A stretch of 64,000 nt of DNA. It comes from Piscicola geometra. Its lineage: Eukaryota; Annelida; Clitellata; Hirudinida; Piscicolidae. The stretch's first letter is position 1. Each line of letters starts with the position of its first letter. The DNA lies in the NCBI GenBank assembly GCA_943735955.1, contig OX030962.1, positions 3,791,239 to 3,855,238 of the forward strand, written 5' to 3'. The notes under the pieces were generated by a model, which was not told where the DNA came from, ran no database searches, and saw nothing but the letters and a program-made list of their open reading frames with translations. Position numbers and translations under genes: made by a program. Positions 9,989 to 19,540 of this stretch are shown here, piece by piece.

Positions 9989-12016
9989 AAATTCAAGAAA
10001 TTCAAGGATGCATCCGGCTCAGCAATAGAAGTTGATCCTGAACCAGACTTTGACACCTCTCAACCAAACCCTTCAACGATTCCTCTTCCAGACACCTCTC
10101 CCACTGGACAACCAGACAACGATCTCGCGCATAGCATGAGGGCAGCCGTACAGGGCAACAATGGAATTCGCATGTCTTTGATGTATGAAGGATTGAGATA
10201 TGATGAACGCAACTCTGTGTATGAATGTGAATTTCTTGATGATAATGTTTTCTTATTTGAATCTGGCACCACGCGAAGAATGTCTGTTCCTGCAAACAGC
10301 AAGGTGGCTTGGGAGAATGATGTTCAGGCGGTGACTGGAGTGAGCTTAGAGTACTTGAACTCCAAAGACGCTCATGGCAAAATACCTGGCATTCTCGATC
10401 ACCATGAGTTTGATAGTAATGGTATGTGGAGAATAGAAGAGAAGAGTGCTGGCTCTTTGTTGAAGCTTACCAAGGGTGGTGGGCGCAAAGTATACGCTCG
10501 ATGCAGCACAGATGAAAGTCAGCCCCAGATTTGCATTGCTCATATACAAAACAACAACAGACTGGCTCTTCCTACGATTACAACCAAAGCATCCCAATTA
10601 GCCTCTGCTATCATTAATCGCCCTAGTGATCCAGGACTAATTAAAAGTTATCTTTATCGTGTATTAGGTCTCATTCTTTTCACGAAGCCTAAGTCCATCT
10701 CAGGGATCTTAACTTCATACAGAGATGGGGAATCTCACTTTGTTGACCTTAAGAGAGTCTTCAATGTTTCTGTAGGTTCTGGCATTTCTGCATTAATTGA
10801 GGAAGCAGATCAGTCCAGGATGATTGTAGTTTTGGCTTATTGTCTATTATTACACAGGACATGTCACACTAAGGAATTCACAAAGAACGGGACCCTTAAT
10901 GAGAAGTTGGAAAGTTACTTGATAAGTGTGATACCAAACATGACAGATGTGAAGGAGATTGTTGATAATTTGAATAGTTCCATCAAGAACAAAACTTTGT
11001 TAGAAACTCTTGCAGGTGATAGCTCGTTCAACAGGATTGTGTGTATGTATGATCTTTTTTGTAAGAACGAAAGCCATGAGGCCGTCGCACGCCTTAGGAT
11101 GTTTTCTATTAAATGCGCATATTTTGAGATGAGTGCTATCTCTAAGTTTTTATCCGCTAGCAAGAAGGAGAGCGAAGGGAAGTATATAAGCCAATGTATG
11201 GTGACCACCGAAGCTGCAAAAACTCAATCCCTTATTTTGGACCTAATTAACCTATTCTTAGGAAAAGGGGATTCTATCATACCTTACAACATGTGCATGA
11301 GACTTGTATCTAGTTCCAAATTGTCAGAAAACGCTTGTTCATCCTATACTGCCGTGTTGTCGACTTATCTAGGCTTGGAAACCGTGGCGGACACATGGAA
11401 TATCAAATACAATGGGGGTTATAATGACATGAAGTTGGGGGTCTTAATGCACCAACTTAAGTCAGAAAACACGTTAGCCAAACCCACTTTCTTTGAGGAC
11501 ACAGATGAGGCTCAAGCCCTGGCGTACATTAACAATAGTCCTCAGTCTGAATCCACTTCTGTGGCAATAGCAATCAAAATTAGTGGATTAATGAAGAAGG
11601 AATTGATAATCAATAGTATGACACAGCGAATGATAGACAATGCAAAACCCACTGTAGGAAGATTTGAGCCTTCCTCCCTTGGTTACCACATAACTGCGAA
11701 AATGGGCACTTCATATCGTGACCCTGTTTCTGTGATGGCCCCTCCAAGCAATCCCCAAGATAGTTCGACTCTTTCTGCCGCAGCTAAGTCTTTAATTGAA
11801 AATCATGAAGCACTTGATTTGATGGAAGAGGAAGCGGCGAAAAGGATGATAGAAGAATGCTGTCCCCACGCGTCAAAACCACAGGTGCTTGTTGCCATCC
11901 ATCCATCGCCATCCATCCATTATAAGAACACATTATGCCAAATGATGATGATGAGATTGGTTCGAGGAGGCGTGGATGCATGCATTGACCATGTAAATAA
12001 CTCATTGCAGGGATAA
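9974..12016 (+). CDS. Nucleoprotein-like ORF, copy A (possible endogenous viral element)
   Basis: A 680-codon open frame with non-repetitive, evenly composed sequence. The first 8 codons are read from satellite S2. An internal ATG at 10136 (codon 55) is a more natural start. Residues 20-50 are acidic and proline-rich, 60-200 look beta-rich, and 205-640 look almost wholly helical, with no membrane segment or signal peptide. The size and the all-helical C-terminal half suggest a nucleocapsid protein of a negative-strand RNA virus. This rests on overall character only, and a transposon or host protein is not excluded. The last 40 codons (after 'ALDLMEE') differ from the array copies at 29762, 31870 and 33978, which end 'LRKKLEPKNK'. 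The C-terminus here is therefore a fusion to unrelated sequence. Confidence 0.35.
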   Translation: MYSLYKFKKFKDASGSAIEVDPEPDFDTSQPNPSTIPLPDTSPTGQPDNDLAHSMRAAVQGNNGIRMSLMYEGLRYDERNSVYECEFLDDNVFLFESGTTRRMSVPANSKVAWENDVQAVTGVSLEYLNSKDAHGKIPGILDHHEFDSNGMWRIEEKSAGSLLKLTKGGGRKVYARCSTDESQPQICIAHIQNNNRLALPTITTKASQLASAIINRPSDPGLIKSYLYRVLGLILFTKPKSISGILTSYRDGESHFVDLKRVFNVSVGSGISALIEEADQSRMIVVLAYCLLLHRTCHTKEFTKNGTLNEKLESYLISVIPNMTDVKEIVDNLNSSIKNKTLLETLAGDSSFNRIVCMYDLFCKNESHEAVARLRMFSIKCAYFEMSAISKFLSASKKESEGKYISQCMVTTEAAKTQSLILDLINLFLGKGDSIIPYNMCMRLVSSSKLSENACSSYTAVLSTYLGLETVADTWNIKYNGGYNDMKLGVLMHQLKSENTLAKPTFFEDTDEAQALAYINNSPQSESTSVAIAIKISGLMKKELIINSMTQRMIDNAKPTVGRFEPSSLGYHITAKMGTSYRDPVSVMAPPSNPQDSSTLSAAAKSLIENHEALDLMEEEAAKRMIEECCPHASKPQVLVAIHPSPSIHYKNTLCQMMMMRLVRGGVDACIDHVNNSLQG

Positions 12017-12711
12017 CGGAGACTAAGTTCAGCATGAACGGTCAACTTCACGAGTTTCGGCCTCATCAGTAGAGTCACAACAGACAAACGGGACCTCGGA
12101 TATAAGGAGGAAATATGCTGCTGCGGTTGAGAAACGCAAAATGAACGGCAGAGTGGCAGATCACCACGTAATTAATACGAAAATAGCGGAGCATAAGGGC
12201 AGATAGTGTTCACCTGCATTATCATATATCTGATTAGTCATTCAGTCATTTATTTATATTTGTCCATTCCTCTATCTGTACAGAATATTCTTTCCGATAC
12301 GGTGACAGAAGACAGATTTACTATATATGGCTCTTTTATGAAATGTGCCTTGTGTGAGATTGAATTACAGCCAAGCGACTCACCATTTCCGCGTTTTCCC
12401 TGACGCCGGATGGTGGGTGCGGGTTTGGAAAACCCAGGTTTACGCTTACCTAACCCCAGGTTTCGTCTTGCGTCGAACATGAGTTCTGCTCATGGATTGA
12501 TTCGGGCGGGATTATGGATAGGGTCACAATAATTCTTTAAAAAAATCTATTAAAAAAACATAACGTGTTTATAACTTGTGCCTACATTCTGATGTCACAA
12601 AGAAGACAATCAGAATGACGCTCCAGTGCGATGCTGTCATTTTTTTAAAGTTTAGAAAACTTTTCTAAGAAAGTTTGAGCCTTCACTGTAGCATTTCAGT
12701 GCAACCTTTGT
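12017..12711 (+). other. Intermodule spacer, no gene recognised
   Basis: Mixed-composition DNA with only short frames. The block around 12395-12500 is GC-richer and contains two 'aacccaggttt' repeats. It is copied almost exactly at 21566-22260. Confidence 0.5.
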
Positions 12712-12734
12712 GTGGTGGTTGAAATCTTTGAAGT

Positions 12735-13466
12735 TTGGAGGTCAAGGGCAGTCCATCTGCCACAAAAGCTATCTCACGATGCTCCTCTTACACACAGCAG
12801 AATGGATCTTTCTACCAAAAGACGAGCCACCGACTCAACCGACCTGATCCCAGCAAACAGCAGACCAGCTCATCAACATCCTCCACCTCCCGAGAAAAGA
12901 GCCCGCACCCTGTTTCAGGACCAGACCCCCTACCAATCACACACTTCACACACCCACCAATACACATCGAGACACACTCTTGTCCACCCGACCACCATCA
13001 ACACACAACCAATTCAAAGACGCACCCTGCCACATCTGCGGCGGTAAGATATCTCAGTAGGTATGAAGGAAACCAGGCCATGTCACCGTCCGATGTTCCC
13101 ACTCGCCTGCTAACATGGTTAGCGGATGCTTTAAAAAGCGTAGTGGACGGTGCGACCCCAAGCGCTATTCCGAGTTCAAAGCCGGCGCCGTATACCAATA
13201 CCGCTACAGTTGAACGCAATTGTGCGACCCTCCCGGACAAATTTTGCGGATCCGTGCCGGCCGGATTATCCGGATTGTCACGCGGAATTTTACCGGCTGA
13301 TTATAAAAAGTTTGCAACTGCTCTGGACAGGTGCTGGAAGAGGCCACCTCGCAGGAGAAGAGAGCGCAGGGCAGCGCATCTCCTTCTCAACCCCTGGATC
13401 TCAAGCCACAGGTGCTGTTGTTTGTTGGCTCCGGGTGTGTGTGTGTGTGTTTGTGTGATGCTTTAA
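12735..13466 (+). CDS. Unknown module M, copy 2, with a chimeric upstream frame
   Basis: A 243-codon frame. Codons 1-102 are rich in Ser, Thr, His and Pro and have no recognisable fold. At 13043 it joins the module seen at 8710 ('AAVRYLSRYEGNQAMSP'), which runs at almost full identity to about 13737. Because the upstream parts differ between copies 1 and 2 while the shared part is conserved, 13043 marks a recombination breakpoint. Whether any product is made is unknown. Confidence 0.35.
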   Translation: MEVKGSPSATKAISRCSSYTQQNGSFYQKTSHRLNRPDPSKQQTSSSTSSTSREKSPHPVSGPDPLPITHFTHPPIHIETHSCPPDHHQHTTNSKTHPATSAAVRYLSRYEGNQAMSPSDVPTRLLTWLADALKSVVDGATPSAIPSSKPAPYTNTATVERNCATLPDKFCGSVPAGLSGLSRGILPADYKKFATALDRCWKRPPRRRRERRAAHLLLNPWISSHRCCCLLAPGVCVCVCVML

Positions 13467-13769
13467 AAAGCGTAGTAGACGGTGCGACCCCAAGCGCTAT
13501 TCCGAGTTCAATGCCGGCGCCGTATACCAATACCGCTACAGTTGAACGCAATTGTGCGACCCCAAACCAGTAGAAATTGAGCCCTTGCCCTGTGTGTATG
13601 ACGTGGGCATTGTACTGACTACAGCTGATGTCCTGACTCGGTTAGTTTATTCTGTCCAGGCGTTTCTTTCACTACCCAAGACGGAAGAACAAAATGTTAT
13701 TTTTATAACGCAGTACACTTTGTGTTTTTTTCGGTAGAATACGCTGTGACGTTCGGAAAATTCCCAACG

Positions 13770-14224
13770 GTATAGACTGTATATTATGTATAGACTGTAT
13801 AGTCTGTATAGACTGTATTTTATGTATAGACTGTATATTATGTATAGTCTGTATAGACTGTTTAGTCTGTATAGACTGTATAGTCTGTATAGACTGTATA
13901 GTCTGTATAGACTGTATAGTCTGTATAGACTGTATAGTCTGTATAGACTGTATAGTCTGCATAGACTGTATAGTCTGTATAGACTGTATAGTCTGCATAG
14001 ACTGTATAGTCTGTATAGACTGTATAGTCTGTATAGACTGTATAGTCTGTATAGACTGTATAGTCTGTATAGACTGTATAGTCTGTATAGACTGTATAGA
14101 CTGTATAGACTGTATAGTCTGTATAGACTGTATAGTCTGTATAGACTGTATAGTCTGTATAGACTGTATAGTCTGTATAGACTGTATAGTCTGTATAGAC
14201 TGTATAGTCTGTATAGACTGTATA
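13770..14224. repeat. 18-bp satellite block S3
   Basis: About 25 units, preceded by the same 'cgttcggaaaattcccaacgg' leader as S2. It ends at 'tataacaataaactttg'. Confidence 0.95.
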
Positions 14225-14229
14225 ACAAT

Positions 14230-14805
14230 AAACTTTGAAACAATTAAACATGAATTAATTGACATGCTGTACAAACAACAGTTGCAGTTTGACAAAGTTT
14301 TTGAAGCCGTTGAAAATAACAAAACCGAAATTATTAAGTTAAATAAAGTTGTTGAAACTGTTGAACTTAATAAAAATGATAGTAATTTGTTGAAAAATAA
14401 ATTAAACAAAGACGTTGTTGAATCTGTTAAAACAAATGTTAATTGATTGAAAAGTAAATTGAATTCCAATAATTTAAGCAACAACTCTGACTCCGAACCT
14501 ATAACCACTGAGGGAGACAACAGGCATTCCAAAAAATGTTGGTGGTCGGACGTTCAAAATACTCCAACAGAAGATGATAGTCAGCCATTCGTTTTGGTGA
14601 GAAATTGGAAAAAAAATCAACACAGCAACGCAGAAAAGAAAAAGAACCCTGAAGAAACCAACAATAAAACAGCAGGTACACAACCCGTTAGGAAAAGGCC
14701 ATCTGTAAAAATTATTGGTAAAAAAGTAGCTGAAAACTGCAAACTGAAATCAGATAAAGTTCTGATAAAAAAATCAGTTTTTTGTTTGAGTAACCTCAGA
14801 AACGC
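14230..14805 (+). pseudogene. LINE ORF1-like fragment, copy A
   Basis: The frame 14264-14446 is a lysine-, asparagine- and valine-rich heptad-like stretch ('FEAVENNKTEIIKLNKVVE'), probably a coiled coil. After a stop (TGA at 14444) it continues as a basic 'CWWSDVQNTP', 'KKNPEE', 'RPSVKIIGKKVAENC', 'LIKKSVFCLSNLRNA' sequence. This resembles the gag-like ORF1 of CR1/Jockey-type LINEs just before its nucleic-acid-binding part. At 14806 it is joined abruptly to the endonuclease of a different LINE. Confidence 0.5.
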
Positions 14806-16145
14806 CCGAGGTGGTTCTGACCATGAATGGGTCACCATGGCATAGGGAAAATGAACTAAAAACGGCCAGACTACTCGAATTTTGTAGCTACTCCAACCTG
14901 TGTGTGACAAACACGTACTTTCAAAACAAGGCATGTTACAAGGTGTCCTGGAGACATCAAAGATAAATCATTTGCATCAGCTGTACTTGATAATCACCAG
15001 GCACAATTCTCTGAACAAAGTGCGCAGCACCAGAGCCTACTGATTGCGATACAAACCACTCCATGATCGCCTCCAAGATAAAATTGCGCCCCAAAAGACT
15101 CCACCTTTATAAAAAGAAATGCCAGCCAGAAATCAACACTTGTCAGACCACCTATCAAGTCAAGAACCAGTAGTTCATAGAGCTGGAGAACTGCGACAAA
15201 GATAGAGCTCGCTCCGGAATACTCTCTACAGAGCTGCTACACTTACGTATGGCAAAAAGAGCCACAAGAACACCGACTGGTTCAAAGCGAACGCGGCAGA
15301 TCTTGCTCGTGTCATTGACGCCAAGAGAAAGGCATTGATCGAATACAAATTCAACCCAAGTCGGTCCAACTTCAAAGAGCTGAAAGATGACCAAGAAATG
15401 CCAAGAAAAATGCTCGACGCTGCGCAAATGACTACTGGCTTCAACTGGCGAAAAACATTCAATAAGAGTCAGACGCAAGCAACCTAAGACGGCACCCTTG
15501 AATTCAAAATAGAAAGGAGACCATTACAGACAAGGACAAGCAAATGGGGAGGTGGGTCAAGCACAATCTGGAACTGTAATTCAGATAGCACTGATATCAA
15601 TCAGATAGCACTGAATGCTATAGAAGACTTGCCAGTCATGTAGGAGCTGGTTGTCGAGCCGACCATGAACAAATTCAGCAATGTCTTGAAGAGTGGAAAA
15701 GCATAAGAAGAATATAGAAATTTCACCAGAAATCATCAAGTGTGAAAAACCGTCTTCAATAGAGCCATTCCATAAGCTTTTTTGCCCATGTTGGAAGAAA
15801 AGCTGAGTTCCACAGGAAATGCGCAATGCCAAGATTTTCACCATGTATGAAAATAAGGGAGACCGCAGCGACTGCAACAACTGCAGAAGCATCTCACAGC
15901 TTAGCATCATTGGCAAAGCTTCCGCCGCGTTGTCCTCAAGAAAACCATCATTATGGGTCAAGACAACCCTACTCCACCCTCAAACACAATCGACAATCAG
16001 GTGCTAGAGGCCACTGACATGTTCACATACATAGGCTCCGCCATACTTGCCCCTCGACATCGAGATTGACAAGAGGCTCGCCAAAGCGGCCAGCGTCATG
16101 GCCAGGATAAAGATTAACTATCTTTTTAAAAGTTTAAAAATTTCA
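14806..16145 (+). pseudogene. RTE-like LINE endonuclease and RT fragment, copy A
   Basis: This copy continues past the point where 6350-7920 stops. Endonuclease blocks ('LLEFCSYSNLCVTNTYFQN', 'RNSLNKVRSTRAY') are followed by the linker ('RAGELRQR', 'MAKRATRTPTGSKRTRQI' and 'FNWRKTFNKSQ' in shifting frames). Next come the N-terminal RT region ('ALNAIEDLPVM*ELVVEPTM', 'AMPRF', 'YENKGDRSDCNNCRSIS', 'SIIGKAS'), an internal deletion removing the catalytic RT, and the C-terminal 'FTYIGSAIL' and 'RLAKAASVMARI' blocks. Many stops are present. Confidence 0.75.
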
Positions 16146-16860
16146 CTGCTCTAACACTTTCGTCAGCAGATCAGCACACCAGCCTAAGTTATGTCTATGC
16201 TGCATACTGTTTTATTAATCACGTGGCAACTAATTGAAGATTAGGGTTTTTTTTCACTGAAATAAAGATGAAATGTTTCTTTATATTAGGTAAAAGTTTC
16301 AGATTATAGATTATTTTTTCTCTCTCGGACACAGCTTTGAAGGTGAACCGGGAGCGTTCAGGGCCTATCTGACAGCAAACAAAGTCATTCCAGGGATCTT
16401 TCTACGCTACGTCGGCAACCGCCTGCACCTCCTGTTTCACATGGCAGGCGTCGCCATCCAGCACTGGAGAGAAGAATTGCAGTTCAAGAGACAAAATAAA
16501 GATAGAAAGAAAAATAAAAGATGATCACGATGTTAATAAACAATAACGGATCAGCTGATGACCCGTTATTTATTAAAATGAATAGCAATGAAAAAGTGTT
16601 CATCCAAAGAATACTAAATGGAGAGTCCTTGGTTGGTGTTGATAACCCATGACTGGATATTAGAGGATGGTAAGCTCAAAAAGTACTTCGGCAAAATACT
16701 GGAAAGAAAAGGGCGACAAAATGAAGTATTCAACATCAGCTACTAGATACCAGAGGAAGAAAAAGCAGCGGATTTCGACCTCGCGGCAGCCAGATTCATC
16801 ACAGGCACGATTAATAGGGACATAAACAGAATTATTCGATAAGATTTTGAACCTTTAAAA
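16146..16860 (+). mobile_element. Unclassified DNA transposon fragments, copy A
   Basis: The same two blocks as 7921-8486: 'GAFRAYLTANKVIPGIFLRY' near 16340-16470 and the Tudor-like 'THDWILEDGKLKKYFGK' block near 16640-16820, here with a stop after 'FNISY'. Between them is the A-rich connector 'caaaataaagatagaaagaaaaa'. Confidence 0.45.
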
Positions 16861-16971
16861 ATTTTAAACTAAAATGTCCGTCGACGATAGAATGAAAGAT
16901 TGACAATATAATAGTAAAATTATGGCAGGTAAAGAATTACATGATCTGGAAAACTTGATAGTAGAACTACC

Positions 16972-17472
16972 ATGAAAGACGCTGCCATGACCCTCACGTT
17001 TGATTCTCGACCGTACTCCTCTACGCCAACTCTTACAGCCTATTCGAATGTAGCTAACACCTCTGTTATCTATGATGATAATATAACTATAATACATACG
17101 TCTTGGCTAAGGCAAACAATGATACCGAGAGACTTGGTTCTGATACTGGCGGCTATGGAAGCCATTTACACATTCGTAACCGAATCGCTAAAGATATATT
17201 ATACTTCTACAATAGGGGCGGCGTTATCGGTGACATTACCATTCTCTGAACAAGAACCTCAATTAACGTGTGCTACTACTATAGATAGAATTAAGACAGA
17301 CAAGAAGGAGTTCGCATATGATAAGCATCCACGTGAGACTGGGTTGGCTGACATTCACACTTTACTTCATTGGAACGTCCCATTAGATTGCTTGGTCGTA
17401 TTGGCGATTGATTTTGAGAAGGGTCATGGGGTTTACGAATATCTATACTATGCGCATGACGGGTCGCCATAG
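16972..17472 (+). CDS. Unknown 166-codon ORF, copy A
   Basis: A compact frame with balanced composition and no repeats, starting ATGAAAGACGCTGCC. It alternates hydrophobic and polar stretches ('LRQTMIPRDLVLILAAMEAI', 'TSTIGAALSVTLPF', 'LDCLVVLAIDFEKGHGV') and may be beta-rich. A short frame just upstream begins 'MAGKELHDLENLIVELP' (ATG at 16922) and ends at the start of this ORF. Coding character continues after the stop in another frame (17473-17732), which suggests a frameshift in an older, longer gene. No family was recognised. Its association with the nucleoprotein-like gene suggests, but does not show, a common viral source. Confidence 0.4.
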   Translation: MKDAAMTLTFDSRPYSSTPTLTAYSNVANTSVIYDDNITIIHTSWLRQTMIPRDLVLILAAMEAIYTFVTESLKIYYTSTIGAALSVTLPFSEQEPQLTCATTIDRIKTDKKEFAYDKHPRETGLADIHTLLHWNVPLDCLVVLAIDFEKGHGVYEYLYYAHDGSP

Positions 17473-17732
17473 ATCCTGTTATTGCAGCGTATAAATACTT
17501 ACGTATTTAGGGCCGCGTCTGCTGACACCAACGTTAAAACAGTGATTAGGGTATCGCCTAATAAATTAGTAATAAGGAAAGATGCGCATAAGCGACCATA
17601 ACGCTACTCCCCCGATCGAAGTGTTTTAAATGCTCGTACGAGGAAGATTGTACCAGAACGTTGATCTCGAGAATCGCTAATGAAAATGTCAATCTTTCGT
17701 TAGTGCCTCACTATTCAATTCAATCAAGTAAG
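17473..17732 (+). pseudogene. Trailing frame of the 166-codon ORF, broken in copy A
   Basis: In copy B the matching region is an 86-codon open frame with 'CFKCSYEEDC' near residue 48. In copy A a single base is missing near 17593 (aagcgacc against aagcagacc), which breaks the frame. The region ends at 'caatcaagtaagtctg', where satellite S4 begins. Confidence 0.55.
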
Positions 17733-19540
17733 TCTGTATAGACTGTATAGTCTGTATAGACTGTATAGTCTGTATAGACTGTATAGTCTGTATAGACTGT
17801 ATAGTCTGTAAAGACTGTATAGTCTGTATAGACTGTATAGTCTGTAAAGACTATAGACTGTATAGTCTGTATAGATTGTATAGTCTGTATAGACTGTATA
17901 GTCTGTATAGACTGTATAGTCTGTATAGACTGTATAGTCTTTACAGACTGTATAGTCTGTACAGACTGTATAGTTTGTATAGACTGTAGTCTGGAAAGAC
18001 TGTATAGACTGTATAGTCTGTATAGACTGTATAGTCTGTATAGACTGTATAGTCTGTATAGACTGTAAGGTCTGTATAGACTGTATAGTCTGTAAAGACT
18101 GTATAGTCTGTATAGACTGTATAGACTGTATGGACTGTATAGTCTGTATAGTCTGTATAGACTGTATAGTCTGTATAGACTGTATAGTCTGTATAGACTG
18201 TATAGTCTGTATAGACTGTATAGTCTGTATAGACTGTATAGTCTGTAAAGACTGTATAGACTGTATAGTCTGTATAGATTGTATAGTCTGTATAAACTGT
18301 ATAGTCTGTATAGACTGTATAGTCTGTATAGACTGTATAGTCTTTACAGACTGTATAGACTGTATAGTATGTATAGACTGTAGTCTATAAAGACTATAGA
18401 CTGTATAGTCTGTATAGACTGTATAGTCTGTATAGACTGTATAGACTGTATAGTCTGTACAGACTGTATAGTCTGTATAGACTGTATAGTCTGTGTAGAC
18501 TGTATAGTCTGTATAGACTGTATAGTCTGTGTAGACTGTAGTCTGTAAAAACTGTATAGACTGTATAGTCTGTGTAGACTGTATAGACTGTATAGTCTGT
18601 ATAGACTGTATAGTCTGTGTAGACTGTAGTCTGTACAGACTGTATAGACTGTATAGTCTGTATAGACTGTATAGTCTGTACAGACTGTATAGTCTGTATA
18701 GACTGTATAGTCTGTGTAGACTGTAGTCTGTAAAAACTGTATAGACTGTATAGTCTGTGTAGACTGTATAGACTGTATAGTCTGTATAGACTGTATAGAC
18801 TGTATAGTCTGTATAGACTGTATAGTCTGTACAGACTGTATAGTCTGTATAGACTGTATAGTCTGTATAGACTGTATAGTCTGTAAAGACTGTATAGACT
18901 GTATAGTCTGTACAGACTGTATAGTCTGTACAGACTGTATAGTCTGTATAGACTGTATAGTTTGTATAGACTGTAGTCTGTAAAGACTGTATAGACTGTA
19001 TAGTCTGTATAGACTGTATAGTCTGTATAGACTGTATAGACTGTATAGTCTGTACAGACTGTATAGTTTGTATAGACTGTAGTCTGTAAAGACTGTATAG
19101 ACTGTATAGTCTGTATAGACTGTAGTCTGTAAAGACTGTAAAGACTGTATAGACTGTATAGTCTGTATAGACTGTATAGTCTGTATAGACTGTATGGACT
19201 GTATAGTCTGTATAGTCTGTATAGACTGTATAGTCTGTATAGACTGTATAGTCTGTATAGACTGTATAGTCTGTATAGACTGTATAGTCTGTATAGACTG
19301 TATAGTCTGTATAGACTGTATAGTCTGTATAGACTGTATAGTCTGTATAGACTGTATAGTCTGTATAGACTGTATGGACTGTATAGTCTGTATAGTCTGT
19401 ATAGACTGTATAGTCTGTATAGACTGTATAGTCTGTATAGACTGTATAGTCTGTATAGACTGTATAGTCTGTATAGACTGTATAGTCTGTAAAGACTGTA
19501 TAGACTGTATAGTCTGTATAGATTGTATAGTCTGTATAAA
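17733..19540. repeat. 18-bp satellite block S4, 1.8 kb, the longest
   Basis: About 100 units with many variants (GTAAAGACTATAGACTG, TAGTCTGGAAAGACTG, GTGTAGACTGTAGTC). Variant groups recur in order, for example around 18480-18620 and 18700-18790, so the block has higher-order structure. It sits exactly at the junction of the two copies of the 9.5 kb duplication. Confidence 0.95.

Noticed and set aside
9340..10056. Long ORFs of YRLYSL, TIQSIQ, DCIVCI or TDYTVY repeats in all frames over the satellites
   Set aside because: The 18-bp unit is six codons with no stop in most frames. The frames exist on both strands and have no biological sequence character.
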